This document shows, piece by piece, positions 5,801 to 11,454 of a stretch of DNA of 11,454 bases. The notes below the pieces were generated by a model that worked only from the letters and a program-made list of their open reading frames with translations, did no database searches and was not told the DNA's origin. Position numbers and translations under genes: made by a program. Position 1 is the first letter of the stretch. Each line of letters opens with the position of its first letter. Origin of the DNA: DATKDU01 sp035512595 (GTDB taxonomy: Bacteria > Planctomycetota > Planctomycetia > Pirellulales > Pirellulaceae); contig DATKDU010000522.1 in assembly GCA_035512595.1 (NCBI GenBank), positions 1 to 11,454 on the forward strand. The letters are read 5' to 3'.

Positions 5801-6451
5801 ATGGCCCGTTTGTTTCAGTTCTCGATCCGATCCCTGCTCGTCGCCGTCACCATTGCCGCCGTCGGCATCGCGGCCCTGCTGAACGCCAACCACTGGTGGG
5901 AGGCAGCCACCTGGCTCGTCGCCCTCGGGCTGCTGGCCGTCGGCATTCTGCTGTGCATCTATCGACGCGAGGAGCAGCGGGCGTACTGGCTCGGCTTTGT
6001 CATCTTCGGCGGACTCTATTTGGGGCTGGTGCTGATTACGTCGCTCGTCAATCAATACCACGACATGCTGCCGACGCAGCTACTGCATCTGGCCTACGAC
6101 AAGGTGATCCCCCTGGAGTCGAAGTCGGAATATACGCAGCCGCCAGGGGCGTTCGCCCCGGCCACGACCGCGGTCACCACCTACAGCTACCGGGTGATCG
6201 CCACGCCGCAAGGGCCTTACGCGTCGCCGCCCCCTGCGGCCTATATCCCCCCGCCGCTGCCGGCTGCGGCCCCCAACACGGCAACCCCTTGGCCGGTTGC
6301 CGCGTGGGTTCCTAATGCGGCGTACGTCCCCGTAGTCAAATTCATCAGCATCGGGCATTCACTGTGTCTGCTCTTGGCCGCGGCCATCGGCGGCAAAATC
6401 TGCCAGTGGATCTGCCGCACGCAATCGCCGCGTACCGATTCCTCCCCCTGA
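5801..6451 (+). CDS. planctomycete-type membrane protein, Pro/Ala-rich loop (paralogue 2 of 3)
   Basis: 216 residues. The start is one base after the previous stop; GGAGG (5790-5794), inside the end of the previous gene, lies six bases before the ATG, so translation is probably coupled. Layout as in the previous gene: LFQFSIRSLLVAVT opening, three helices up to ~residue 82, basic IYRREEQRAYWLGF, then a loop and a C-terminal helix (HSLCLLLAAAIGGKICQW). The loop here is rich in Pro, Ala, Thr and Tyr (YASPPPAAYIPPPLPAAAP) instead of Met/Gly. After the last helix the tail RTQSPRTDSSP differs from the RTRP ends of the other two. Function unknown; membership of one operon with its two paralogues is inferred from spacing and orientation. 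Confidence 0.88.
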   Translation: MARLFQFSIRSLLVAVTIAAVGIAALLNANHWWEAATWLVALGLLAVGILLCIYRREEQRAYWLGFVIFGGLYLGLVLITSLVNQYHDMLPTQLLHLAYDKVIPLESKSEYTQPPGAFAPATTAVTTYSYRVIATPQGPYASPPPAAYIPPPLPAAAPNTATPWPVAAWVPNAAYVPVVKFISIGHSLCLLLAAAIGGKICQWICRTQSPRTDSSP

Positions 6452-6470
6452 ATCGCGGAGCAAACACACC

Positions 6471-7154
6471 ATGGCGCGAGTGTTTCAATTCACTGTCCGC
6501 GGCCTGCTCGTCGCCGTGACGTTGGCCGCCGTCGGCATTGCCGCCCTGCTGAATGCCGGCGGCTGGCTCGAAGCGCTGGCCTGGGGCGCGGTGCTGCTGG
6601 TGCTAACAAGCGCCGTGCTGCTCGTCGTCTACCGGCGGGAGGAGCAGCGGGCCTTCTGGCTGGGGTTTGTCGTCTTCGGCGGGATGTACCTGGCCCTTTT
6701 GCTCTACTCGTTCACGGCCGATTGGAAGCACGAACCTCTCACCGCCAACCCGCTGCACTACAACTCGCTGGCGACGACGAAGGTGACGGCGTTTGTCTAC
6801 GAGTCGGCAATTCCCGATTCGCGGCGGCAAGAGAATGTTGCCGCGCCGATCCAGGCGGGTGAAATGCCGGTGAAGATCAACTCCAATTCCGGAAACGCCG
6901 GCGCGATCCTGTCGTCCCCTTCCCCGGTCATGGCGGACGGCATAACGGTCCAGTACGGCGTCGGGCCGCAGAAAGTCGATCTGACAGGGTTCGTCACGTT
7001 TACCGCCGGCCAGGTCACGACGCCAAACCCCAGCTACATCCCGCTGGGCAAGTTCATCAGCATTGGCCACACGCTGTGGCCGCTGCTCATTGCCGCGGCC
7101 GGCGGCAAGATTTGCCAGATCATCTACCGCACGCGGCCGCAGCAAGAAACGTAG
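6471..7154 (+). CDS. planctomycete-type membrane protein, ordinary loop (paralogue 3 of 3)
   Basis: 227 residues, 19 bases after the previous stop, with GGAG (6457-6460) ten bases before the ATG. The same frame is seen: VFQFTVRGLLVAVT, three helices to ~residue 82, VYRREEQRAFWLGF, a loop, then NPSYIPLGKFISIGHTLW, a fourth helix and GGKICQIIYRTRP. The loop has no strong composition bias (Ser, Asn, Val, Gly). A short conserved spot before the loop, ESAIPDSRR here, matches LLPESRR in the first copy and VIPLESK in the second. The stop TAG is the last three bases of the GTAG head of a palindrome, yet the C-terminus is full length compared with the first copy. Function unknown. Confidence 0.88.
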   Translation: MARVFQFTVRGLLVAVTLAAVGIAALLNAGGWLEALAWGAVLLVLTSAVLLVVYRREEQRAFWLGFVVFGGMYLALLLYSFTADWKHEPLTANPLHYNSLATTKVTAFVYESAIPDSRRQENVAAPIQAGEMPVKINSNSGNAGAILSSPSPVMADGITVQYGVGPQKVDLTGFVTFTAGQVTTPNPSYIPLGKFISIGHTLWPLLIAAAGGKICQIIYRTRPQQET

Positions 7155-7190
7155 GGTGGGACAGGCTGGCTCCGCCAGCGCCGGCACACC
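7151..7190 (+). repeat. GTAG-headed REP-like palindrome, GGTGGGAC family
   Basis: GTAG (7151-7154) contains the stop of the preceding gene. GGTG (7155-7158) pairs with CACC (7187-7190), and GCTGGC (7165-7170) with GCCAGC (7174-7179) around TCC. Two close relatives lie at 10117-10157 and 10252-10292 with the same TAGGGTGGGAC start and GCGCCGGC end. A shorter, headless relative (arms GGTGG and CCACC around GCTGGCG) is at 7242-7258. Confidence 0.65.
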
Positions 7191-7202
7191 GAATCAAATC
7201 CG

Positions 7203-7235
7203 AAATCCGCAGCTCGAAATCCGAGCTTCGGATTT
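7203..7235. repeat. AAATCCG-type palindrome between convergent genes
   Basis: AAATCCG (7203-7209) plus AGCTCG (7211-7216) pair with CGAGCT (7222-7227) plus CGGATTT (7229-7235), giving 13 base pairs with one central mismatch and loop AAATC. A further direct copy of AAATCCG starts at 7196. It lies between the convergent membrane-protein genes and may act as a terminator, though only four Ts follow on the plus strand. Confidence 0.5.
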
Positions 7236-7271
7236 TGCCCCGGTGGGCTGGCGCCACCATACCGCGCTGTC

Positions 7272-8354
7272 TCAATGGCCCGCGACTCGCACCAGCCGGT
7301 ATCCTCGCACGCGGAGGATGATCAGCGTTGCCGCCAGAAGTCCCCCGCTCAAGAACATCCATCCCAGCCACCCCCAGCCGATTTCATACCAGGCGAGAAG
7401 CTCCCAGTGCATTTGCGAGCCCCAGGCCGCAAACGGCGCTCGCCTGGCCACGGTCGCGTTGCCGATGCTCCACTGCGCCAGCCCAGTCCCGACCGCCAGC
7501 GTGAAGCAAACGCCGGCAGCAAACCGCAGCAGCCAGTGCCCCCTTCCGAGCGCCACCCACAGCGCCACGACGATCACCATGGCGGAGATGGTCGCCACCG
7601 AGAGCTTCCACGGGAGGCCGGCGCGAACCAGCTCGACCGCTACTTGCCAGCGGAGCAAGTCCAGCCCCTTGGCCGCCCCCAGCAGGATCGCCAGCGCCGT
7701 CGTCCACATCAGCACGTGCTTGATGCCGAACTGCAGCGGCCGCCGCGCTGAATCAGCGGATGCTGCCGTTTCCGGCGCCACGTACCGCAGGCGAAAGCGA
7801 GCGACGCCGAGCAGTCCGCACATCACCGACAGCGTGACCACGTTCCAAACGAGCAGTTCGTTCCATAACCGCTGACCCCAACTGCTCCCAAAGGTGAGCC
7901 ACAAGAAGTACAGCGCGCCAGAGGCCACGATCATCGCCGGCCAGCGCAGCGTCCACCGCGTGTCGCCGAAAAAAGCCCACACGACGCACAGCCCCATCTG
8001 CCCGGACCACAGCCCCGCCGAGAGCAAGGCCGATTCCGCGCTCCTTGCGTTGATCGCAAAGGTCGCCGCCAGGAGGTCGATGAACAGCAGGATCCAGCCG
8101 AACAACAGCCACCGCGGCACTGGCCGAGAAATCCAGCGGCCAACGACATACCCGACGATCCCGACCTGAACGACGTACCACGCGAACTGGAGGCAAACCA
8201 CGGGTGAGATTCCGCCGACCGATCCGGCGCCCCGCAGCCAGGCGTAATTCACCGCGGCGATTGCCGCCGGCAGCGCAGCACCGATCAACACCAGCCGCAC
8301 CAGGTTCAGCGGCGGAGCGTCATCGGGAGGCGTGGCTGTGTGCAGGTCTGGCAT
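7272..8354 (-). CDS. polytopic membrane protein of unknown function
   Basis: 360 residues, ATG at 8354-8352, stop TGA. About ten hydrophobic helices can be placed (roughly 18-40, 50-72, 82-101, 112-130, 138-155, 168-186, 212-229, 251-270, 274-293, 324-348), with a hydrophilic break at ~187-206. After the break, residues 204-230 read RRPLQFGIKHVLMWTTALA, a version of the QFSIRxLL motif that opens the small membrane proteins upstream, so the protein may be two halves joined at this motif. No catalytic or transport motif is recognised; it could be a sensor-less membrane scaffold or part of a family restricted to planctomycetes. AAAAGG lies about ten bases upstream of the start as a weak ribosome site. 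It is divergent from the glycosyltransferase gene, with about 140 bases between them. Confidence 0.82.
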   Translation of the reverse strand: MPDLHTATPPDDAPPLNLVRLVLIGAALPAAIAAVNYAWLRGAGSVGGISPVVCLQFAWYVVQVGIVGYVVGRWISRPVPRWLLFGWILLFIDLLAATFAINARSAESALLSAGLWSGQMGLCVVWAFFGDTRWTLRWPAMIVASGALYFLWLTFGSSWGQRLWNELLVWNVVTLSVMCGLLGVARFRLRYVAPETAASADSARRPLQFGIKHVLMWTTALAILLGAAKGLDLLRWQVAVELVRAGLPWKLSVATISAMVIVVALWVALGRGHWLLRFAAGVCFTLAVGTGLAQWSIGNATVARRAPFAAWGSQMHWELLAWYEIGWGWLGWMFLSGGLLAATLIILRVRGYRLVRVAGH

Positions 8355-8474
8355 GGGCGGCGCCTTTTGACCATCTTATCCAACGCAAACCGTTGCCGCT
8401 GGTATCCGCCGGCAAGTAGGTACGCCAAACCCCGAGCGGAGATTTCATTGCAAACCGCAGGACAAACGGGACGG

Positions 8475-8502
8475 TTGCCCTGAGCGATTGCGGCAGTATG
8501 AT
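8475..8502 (+). promoter_or_regulatory. promoter of glycosyltransferase gene, likely leaderless transcript
   Basis: TTGCCC (8475-8480; four of six match TTGACA), a 16-base spacer and TATGAT (8497-8502; five of six match TATAAT). The next ATG (8510) begins after seven bases, exactly where transcription would start. No Shine-Dalgarno precedes either candidate ATG. The same TATGATCGA box and spacing occur before the gene at 10332. Confidence 0.45.
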
Positions 8503-8509
8503 CGATCGC

Positions 8510-10120
8510 ATGACTGCCGAATCGGAGCATGAGCAAGCCGCCGAGCTGCTGAAGGGCGAACTGGCGGCGCGGCCCGACGATGTGCGCCTGCTGAGGGAGC
8601 TGGCGCGCTGCTACGTGCGGCAACGAAAGTTCTTGCCGGCACTGGAAACGTACGACCGCATCATCGGCTTGGGTGCCGCCGATGCCGCGGTGTGGTACGA
8701 AGCGGGCAAGACGCTGTGCGACGTGCGGGAGTACGCGCAGGCCCTCGATGCGCTCGGTCATTCGACCCGGCTACATCCCAGCGACGAAGCGCGGTACGAA
8801 ACGGCCCGCGCGTCGTTTGCCCTGGGGGACGTGGAAACGGCGTCGGCACTTTTTGAATCGGTTGCCGCCGCCACGGATTCCATCCAGGCCTGGTCGTCGC
8901 TGGCGAAGATCATTCCGGGCGTGCCATCGGCCGATCATGCGAAGGTGCGCCAAGTCCGCCGCGCCTTTGCCGACCGCTTGCGGCGCGATGTTGCCGCGCC
9001 GCCCAAGCGCGGGGGAACAAAGCCGCACGCCGGCCACGAGCGGCTGCGGCTGGGCTACCTGTCGGCATTCTTCAACCGGTCCAACTACATGAAGCCGGTG
9101 TGGGGGCTGGTGAACCACCACGACCGCCGCGATTTTGAGGTGCACTTGTTCTCGGACACGCCGCTGAAAGCAGGCATGGAAGGTTACCGGCAGCAATCGA
9201 GCGACCGCATTCATGAAGTGGAGAAACTCGACCATCTCGAGCTGGCGCGCCTGATCCGCGAGTGCGAAATCGACATCCTGATCGACCTCAACGCCTACAG
9301 CAGTGCCGAGCGGCTGCCGCTGTTCCTCGCGCCGGTCGCGCCGGTCGTCGTCGGCTGGTTCAATCTTTATGCCACGTCGGGGCTGTCGGGGATCGACGTG
9401 ATCGTCGGCGATCGCGAGGTCGTGCGGGTTGACGAAGAAAGCGAGTACACCGAACGGGTGCTGTGCCTTCCGAGTAGCTATCTCACGTTCGAAGTGGGGC
9501 ATCGAGCGCCGCCCGTCGTCCCGCCGCCGTGCGAGGCGAGCGGGCATTTCACGTTCGGCAGCCTCGTCTCGCAGTACAAGCTGACCAGCGTGGTTCTGGA
9601 TGACTGGGCGGAGATTTTGCGGCGCGTGGAGTCGTCCCGGCTGGTCCTGGCCAATCGGGCGCTTCAGTCCACCTGCAATCAGGAGTATCTGTTGAAACAG
9701 TTCACGGACCGGGGCGTGCGGCCGGAGCAATTGGAGTTCCTGCGGCCGGCGGAGCACTACCAGTTTCTGGACTACTACAGCCGGATCGACCTGGCCCTGG
9801 ATGCCTATCCTTACAACGGCGGGACGACGACGATGGAGGCGATCTGGCAGGGAGTGCCCGTGCTCACGGCAGGCGGCGACCGCTGGGCCTCGCGCACCAG
9901 CCAGACGCTGCTACGGCGCACGCACCTGGCGGAGTTCGTCGCGGCCGATCGGCGGGCGTACGTCGAGACCGCCGTCGATATGGCGACCGATCTGCAGACC
10001 CCGTCGAAGCTGGCGACGCTTCGCGCGACGATGCGCGAGCGGCTGCTGGCTTCCCCCGCCTGCGACACGGCCGCGCTGGCCCGCGGCATGGAGCAGATTT
10101 ATCGGCAATTGGCTTCGTAG
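8510..10120 (+). CDS. TPR plus OGT/SPINDLY-type (GT41) glycosyltransferase
   Basis: 536 residues from ATG 8510; the ATG at 8498 would add four residues but falls inside the putative -10 box. Residues ~6-126 are about three TPR units (AARPDDVRLLRELARCYVRQ). The rest resembles the catalytic part of O-GlcNAc transferase/SPINDLY, which moves a sugar from a nucleotide donor to Ser/Thr of proteins: LRLGYLSAFF (~180), FEVHLFS, an IDILIDLNAY strand, QYKLTSVVLDDW with the donor-binding Lys at K357, and DAYPYNGGTTTMEAIWQG (431 on) followed by SRTSQTLLR. By my eye alignment the position of the catalytic His of human OGT (H498) is S191 here (FFNRSNYMKP), and the usual GYVSxDF is GYLSAFF. Acceptor and donor are unknown. 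Soluble, no signal peptide. Its stop TAG is in a GTAG palindrome. Confidence 0.88.
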   Translation: MTAESEHEQAAELLKGELAARPDDVRLLRELARCYVRQRKFLPALETYDRIIGLGAADAAVWYEAGKTLCDVREYAQALDALGHSTRLHPSDEARYETARASFALGDVETASALFESVAAATDSIQAWSSLAKIIPGVPSADHAKVRQVRRAFADRLRRDVAAPPKRGGTKPHAGHERLRLGYLSAFFNRSNYMKPVWGLVNHHDRRDFEVHLFSDTPLKAGMEGYRQQSSDRIHEVEKLDHLELARLIRECEIDILIDLNAYSSAERLPLFLAPVAPVVVGWFNLYATSGLSGIDVIVGDREVVRVDEESEYTERVLCLPSSYLTFEVGHRAPPVVPPPCEASGHFTFGSLVSQYKLTSVVLDDWAEILRRVESSRLVLANRALQSTCNQEYLLKQFTDRGVRPEQLEFLRPAEHYQFLDYYSRIDLALDAYPYNGGTTTMEAIWQGVPVLTAGGDRWASRTSQTLLRRTHLAEFVAADRRAYVETAVDMATDLQTPSKLATLRATMRERLLASPACDTAALARGMEQIYRQLAS

Positions 10121-10157
10121 GGGTGGGACCAGCGTGCTCCGCACGCGCCGGCCCACC
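10117..10157 (+). repeat. GTAG-headed REP-like palindrome, GGTGGGAC family
   Basis: GTAG (10117-10120) contains the stop of the glycosyltransferase gene. GGTGGG (10122-10127) pairs with CCCACC (10152-10157), and GCGTGC (10132-10137) with GCACGC (10141-10146) around TCC. It forms an inverted pair with the copy at 10252-10292; the ten bases CGCAAAACGT just beyond its end (10157-10166) are repeated inverted at 10291-10300. Confidence 0.7.
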
Positions 10158-10178
10158 GCAAAACGTGCCGCTATTTTA

Positions 10179-10209
10179 TTCCCACGCTCTGCGACGCTCT
10201 GCGTGGGAA
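10179..10209. repeat. TTCCCACGC palindrome with internal tandem duplication
   Basis: TTCCCACGC (10179-10187) and GCGTGGGAA (10201-10209) are perfect nine-base arms. Inside, ACGCTCTGCG is present twice in direct tandem (10184-10193 and 10194-10203), which lengthens the loop. It sits between the two inverted GGTGGGAC-type palindromes. Similar CCCACGC...GCGTGGG palindromes are frequent intergenic repeats in many bacteria (recollection, not checked). Confidence 0.6.
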
Positions 10210-10251
10210 CGAGGACGAGGAATAATAACGAGGAATATGCCGTTGCGTGCC

Positions 10252-10292
10252 GGTGGGCCGGCGCTCGCCGAGGCGAGCTGGTCCCACCCTAC
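10252..10292 (-). repeat. GTAG-headed REP-like palindrome, inverted copy
   Basis: On the minus strand it starts with GTAG (10292-10289). GGTGGG (10252-10257) pairs with CCCACC (10283-10288), and GCTCGCC (10263-10269) with GGCGAGC (10272-10278). It is the inverted partner of 10117-10157, giving a BIME-like cluster that ends four bases before the putative -35 box at 10296. Confidence 0.7.
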
Positions 10293-10295
10293 GTT

Positions 10296-10324
10296 TTGCG
10301 AGCGAACCAGACTCGCGGTATGAT
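10296..10324 (+). promoter_or_regulatory. promoter of small gene and sulfatase, likely leaderless
   Basis: TTGCGA (10296-10301; four of six), a 17-base spacer and TATGAT (10319-10324; five of six), then seven bases to ATG 10332. Box and distance match the promoter before the glycosyltransferase gene, and again no Shine-Dalgarno is present. Confidence 0.42.
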
Positions 10325-10331
10325 CGACGGC

Positions 10332-10502
10332 ATGGCCAGCCGCATCCTCCCTTTCCTCCGCAGCCTGCTCCGCTTTCGCCTGCGGAAGATGCTCCTGGTC
10401 GTGCTCGCGATCGGCGTCGGCATGGGAATCCACGTCAACCGAGTCAACCGCCAGCAGGCGCGCTCCGATTTCCGACCTCTGATTCCTAGCTTTCAATCAT
10501 GA
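10332..10502 (+). CDS. small single-helix membrane protein, coupled to sulfatase
   Basis: 56 residues from ATG 10332 (the ATG at 10320 would add four but overlaps the TATGAT box). A basic N-terminal part (LRSLLRFRLRK) precedes one membrane helix at residues ~20-35 (MLLVVLAIGVGMGIHV) and a basic, polar tail. RFRLRKMLLVV is the short form of the planctomycete RFSLRTLL-type motif that also opens the membrane proteins at 5095-7154. The stop TGA overlaps the next start as ATGA (10499-10502), strong support for a real, translated gene coupled to the sulfatase. Topology by the positive-inside rule is ambiguous. Function unknown; a role next to the sulfatase is only inferred from the overlap. Confidence 0.65.
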   Translation: MASRILPFLRSLLRFRLRKMLLVVLAIGVGMGIHVNRVNRQQARSDFRPLIPSFQS

Positions 10503-11454
10503 TTCGCCTCTCGATTCAGCTTATCTCCTGCGGATTAGTGGCGGCAGTCAGCACTGCCCAAGACTCACGCCCGCCCAACATCGTTTACATCGTCAGCGAT
10601 GATCAGGGATACCGCGATCTGGGCTGCTTCGATGGCGAGGAAATTCAAACGCCGCAGCTTGACTCTCTGGCCAAGGATGGGGTCAAGCTAACGAGCTTCT
10701 ACGTCACCTGGCCGGCCTGCACGCCGTCGCGCGGAAGTTTATTGACTGGCCGCTATCCGCAGCGCAATGGCCTCTACGACATGATCCGCAACGACATGAT
10801 CAACTACGGCCACAAGTTCACCGAGGCCGAATACGCCCTCTCGCCGGAGATGACCCTGGGCCTTGACCGCCGCGAGGTGACGATTGCTGACGTGCTGAAA
10901 AGGGCCGGCTACTCCACCGGCATGGTCGGCAAGTGGGACAGCGGCCGGGCCAAACGCTTTCTGCCGACCAGCCGCGGCTTCGATTCGTTCTACGGCTTTG
11001 CCAACACGGGCATCGACTACTGGACCCACGAGCGGTACGGCATTCCTTCCATGTTCCGCGGCACCGAACGGATCAAGGAGGAAGGGTACGCGACCGACCT
11101 CTTTCGCCGCGAGGCGCTGGCGTTCGTCAAGCAGCAGCGCGATCGGCCGTTCTTTCTGTATCTGGCGTTCAATGCGCCGCACGCGGCGTCGAACCTGGAA
11201 AGGGATTCCTATCAGGCCCCAGAGGAAGTGCTAAAAGATCGCTACCCAAATCACGACCCGACGCAGAACCGGACGAAGTACATGGCCATGGTGACCAGCA
11301 TGGACGACGCCATCGGCGAGCTGCTCGATACGCTCCGCGAGCTGAAGCTGGAGGACAATACCCTGGTCATCTTCCATTCCGACAACGGCGGCGGCGGGCC
11401 GGCCGACAACGGCCCGCTTCGCGGCAAGAAGGCGTCGATGTGGGAAGGGGGGCT
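10499..11454 (+). CDS. secreted formylglycine-dependent sulfatase, 3' end missing
   Basis: 318 residues visible; the frame is open at the window end. Residues 1-20 form a Sec signal peptide with a likely cut after STA. The sulfatase family hydrolyses sulfate esters, in planctomycetes often on sulfated polysaccharides. Visible active-site residues, set against human arylsulfatase A: D34/D35 (metal), C74 in CTPSR with R78 (Cys converted to formylglycine), K145, H228 in FNAPHAA, D295/N296 (metal) and K310 in RGKK. The one exception is GKWDSG at 144-149: the usual His of GKWHLG is D147. A maturase (formylglycine-generating enzyme) is needed but none is in view. No Shine-Dalgarno; the start overlaps the preceding small gene as ATGA, so translation is probably coupled. 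Substrate cannot be told. Confidence 0.92.
   Translation, partial: MIRLSIQLISCGLVAAVSTAQDSRPPNIVYIVSDDQGYRDLGCFDGEEIQTPQLDSLAKDGVKLTSFYVTWPACTPSRGSLLTGRYPQRNGLYDMIRNDMINYGHKFTEAEYALSPEMTLGLDRREVTIADVLKRAGYSTGMVGKWDSGRAKRFLPTSRGFDSFYGFANTGIDYWTHERYGIPSMFRGTERIKEEGYATDLFRREALAFVKQQRDRPFFLYLAFNAPHAASNLERDSYQAPEEVLKDRYPNHDPTQNRTKYMAMVTSMDDAIGELLDTLRELKLEDNTLVIFHSDNGGGGPADNGPLRGKKASMWEGG

Noticed and set aside
8355..8474. Possible minus-strand promoter (TAAGAT near 8377) for the ten-helix membrane protein
   Set aside because: No acceptable -35 box at a normal spacing; left uncalled.
8771..9757. 328-residue open frame antisense to the glycosyltransferase
   Set aside because: The plus-strand frame has clear GT41 motifs through the same region; the antisense product is Arg/His/Gln-rich with no recognisable domain.
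1..11454. Defence system, prophage, toxin-antitoxin or biosynthetic cluster
   Set aside because: None of the genes carries nuclease, helicase, phage structural, toxin or biosynthetic motifs; the content is surface proteins, membrane proteins, one glycosyltransferase and one sulfatase.

Overview
The window looks like a piece of a planctomycete chromosome, most likely from a Pirellulales-type bacterium. The evidence is the high GC content, an LEPR-XLL-type N-terminal motif (LESRRVLA, LESRRLLA) on surface-type proteins, a secreted sulfatase, several small membrane proteins that open with a variant of FQFSIRxLLxAVT, and many short GC-rich intergenic palindromes. No tRNA, rRNA, CRISPR array, integrase or intact insertion sequence was seen.

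Left part (1-4000): three tandem paralogues, the first cut by the window edge, encode RTX-type (GGxGxDxL nonapeptide) calcium-binding proteins. The two complete ones carry an N-terminal LEPR-XLL-type motif. All three end in the same C-terminal domain of about 110 residues. Each gene has its own spacing, ribosome binding site and terminator or palindrome, so they look like separate transcription units.

Middle (4000-8400): a zinc-ribbon/zf-TFIIB protein lies on the minus strand, converging on the third RTX gene. Divergent from it is a tight three-gene cluster of paralogous four-helix membrane proteins whose ends are conserved and whose central loops are completely different (Met/Gly-rich, Pro/Ala-rich, ordinary). 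A roughly ten-helix membrane protein of unknown function follows on the minus strand.

Right part (8475-11454): a TPR plus OGT/SPINDLY-type glycosyltransferase gene, then a 176-bp palindrome cluster, then a 56-residue membrane peptide gene whose stop overlaps the start (ATGA) of a secreted formylglycine sulfatase running off the window.

No new multi-gene system can be claimed. The most interesting signals lie between and at the edges of the genes. (1) REP-like palindromes headed by GTAG supply the stop codon of every gene in the window that ends in TAG. (2) Two genes seem to be leaderless: a TATGAT box sits at exactly the same spacing before ATG, with no Shine-Dalgarno sequence. (3) A 15-bp bulged dyad lies over a good promoter. 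(4) Key active-site residues differ in the glycosyltransferase and the sulfatase.
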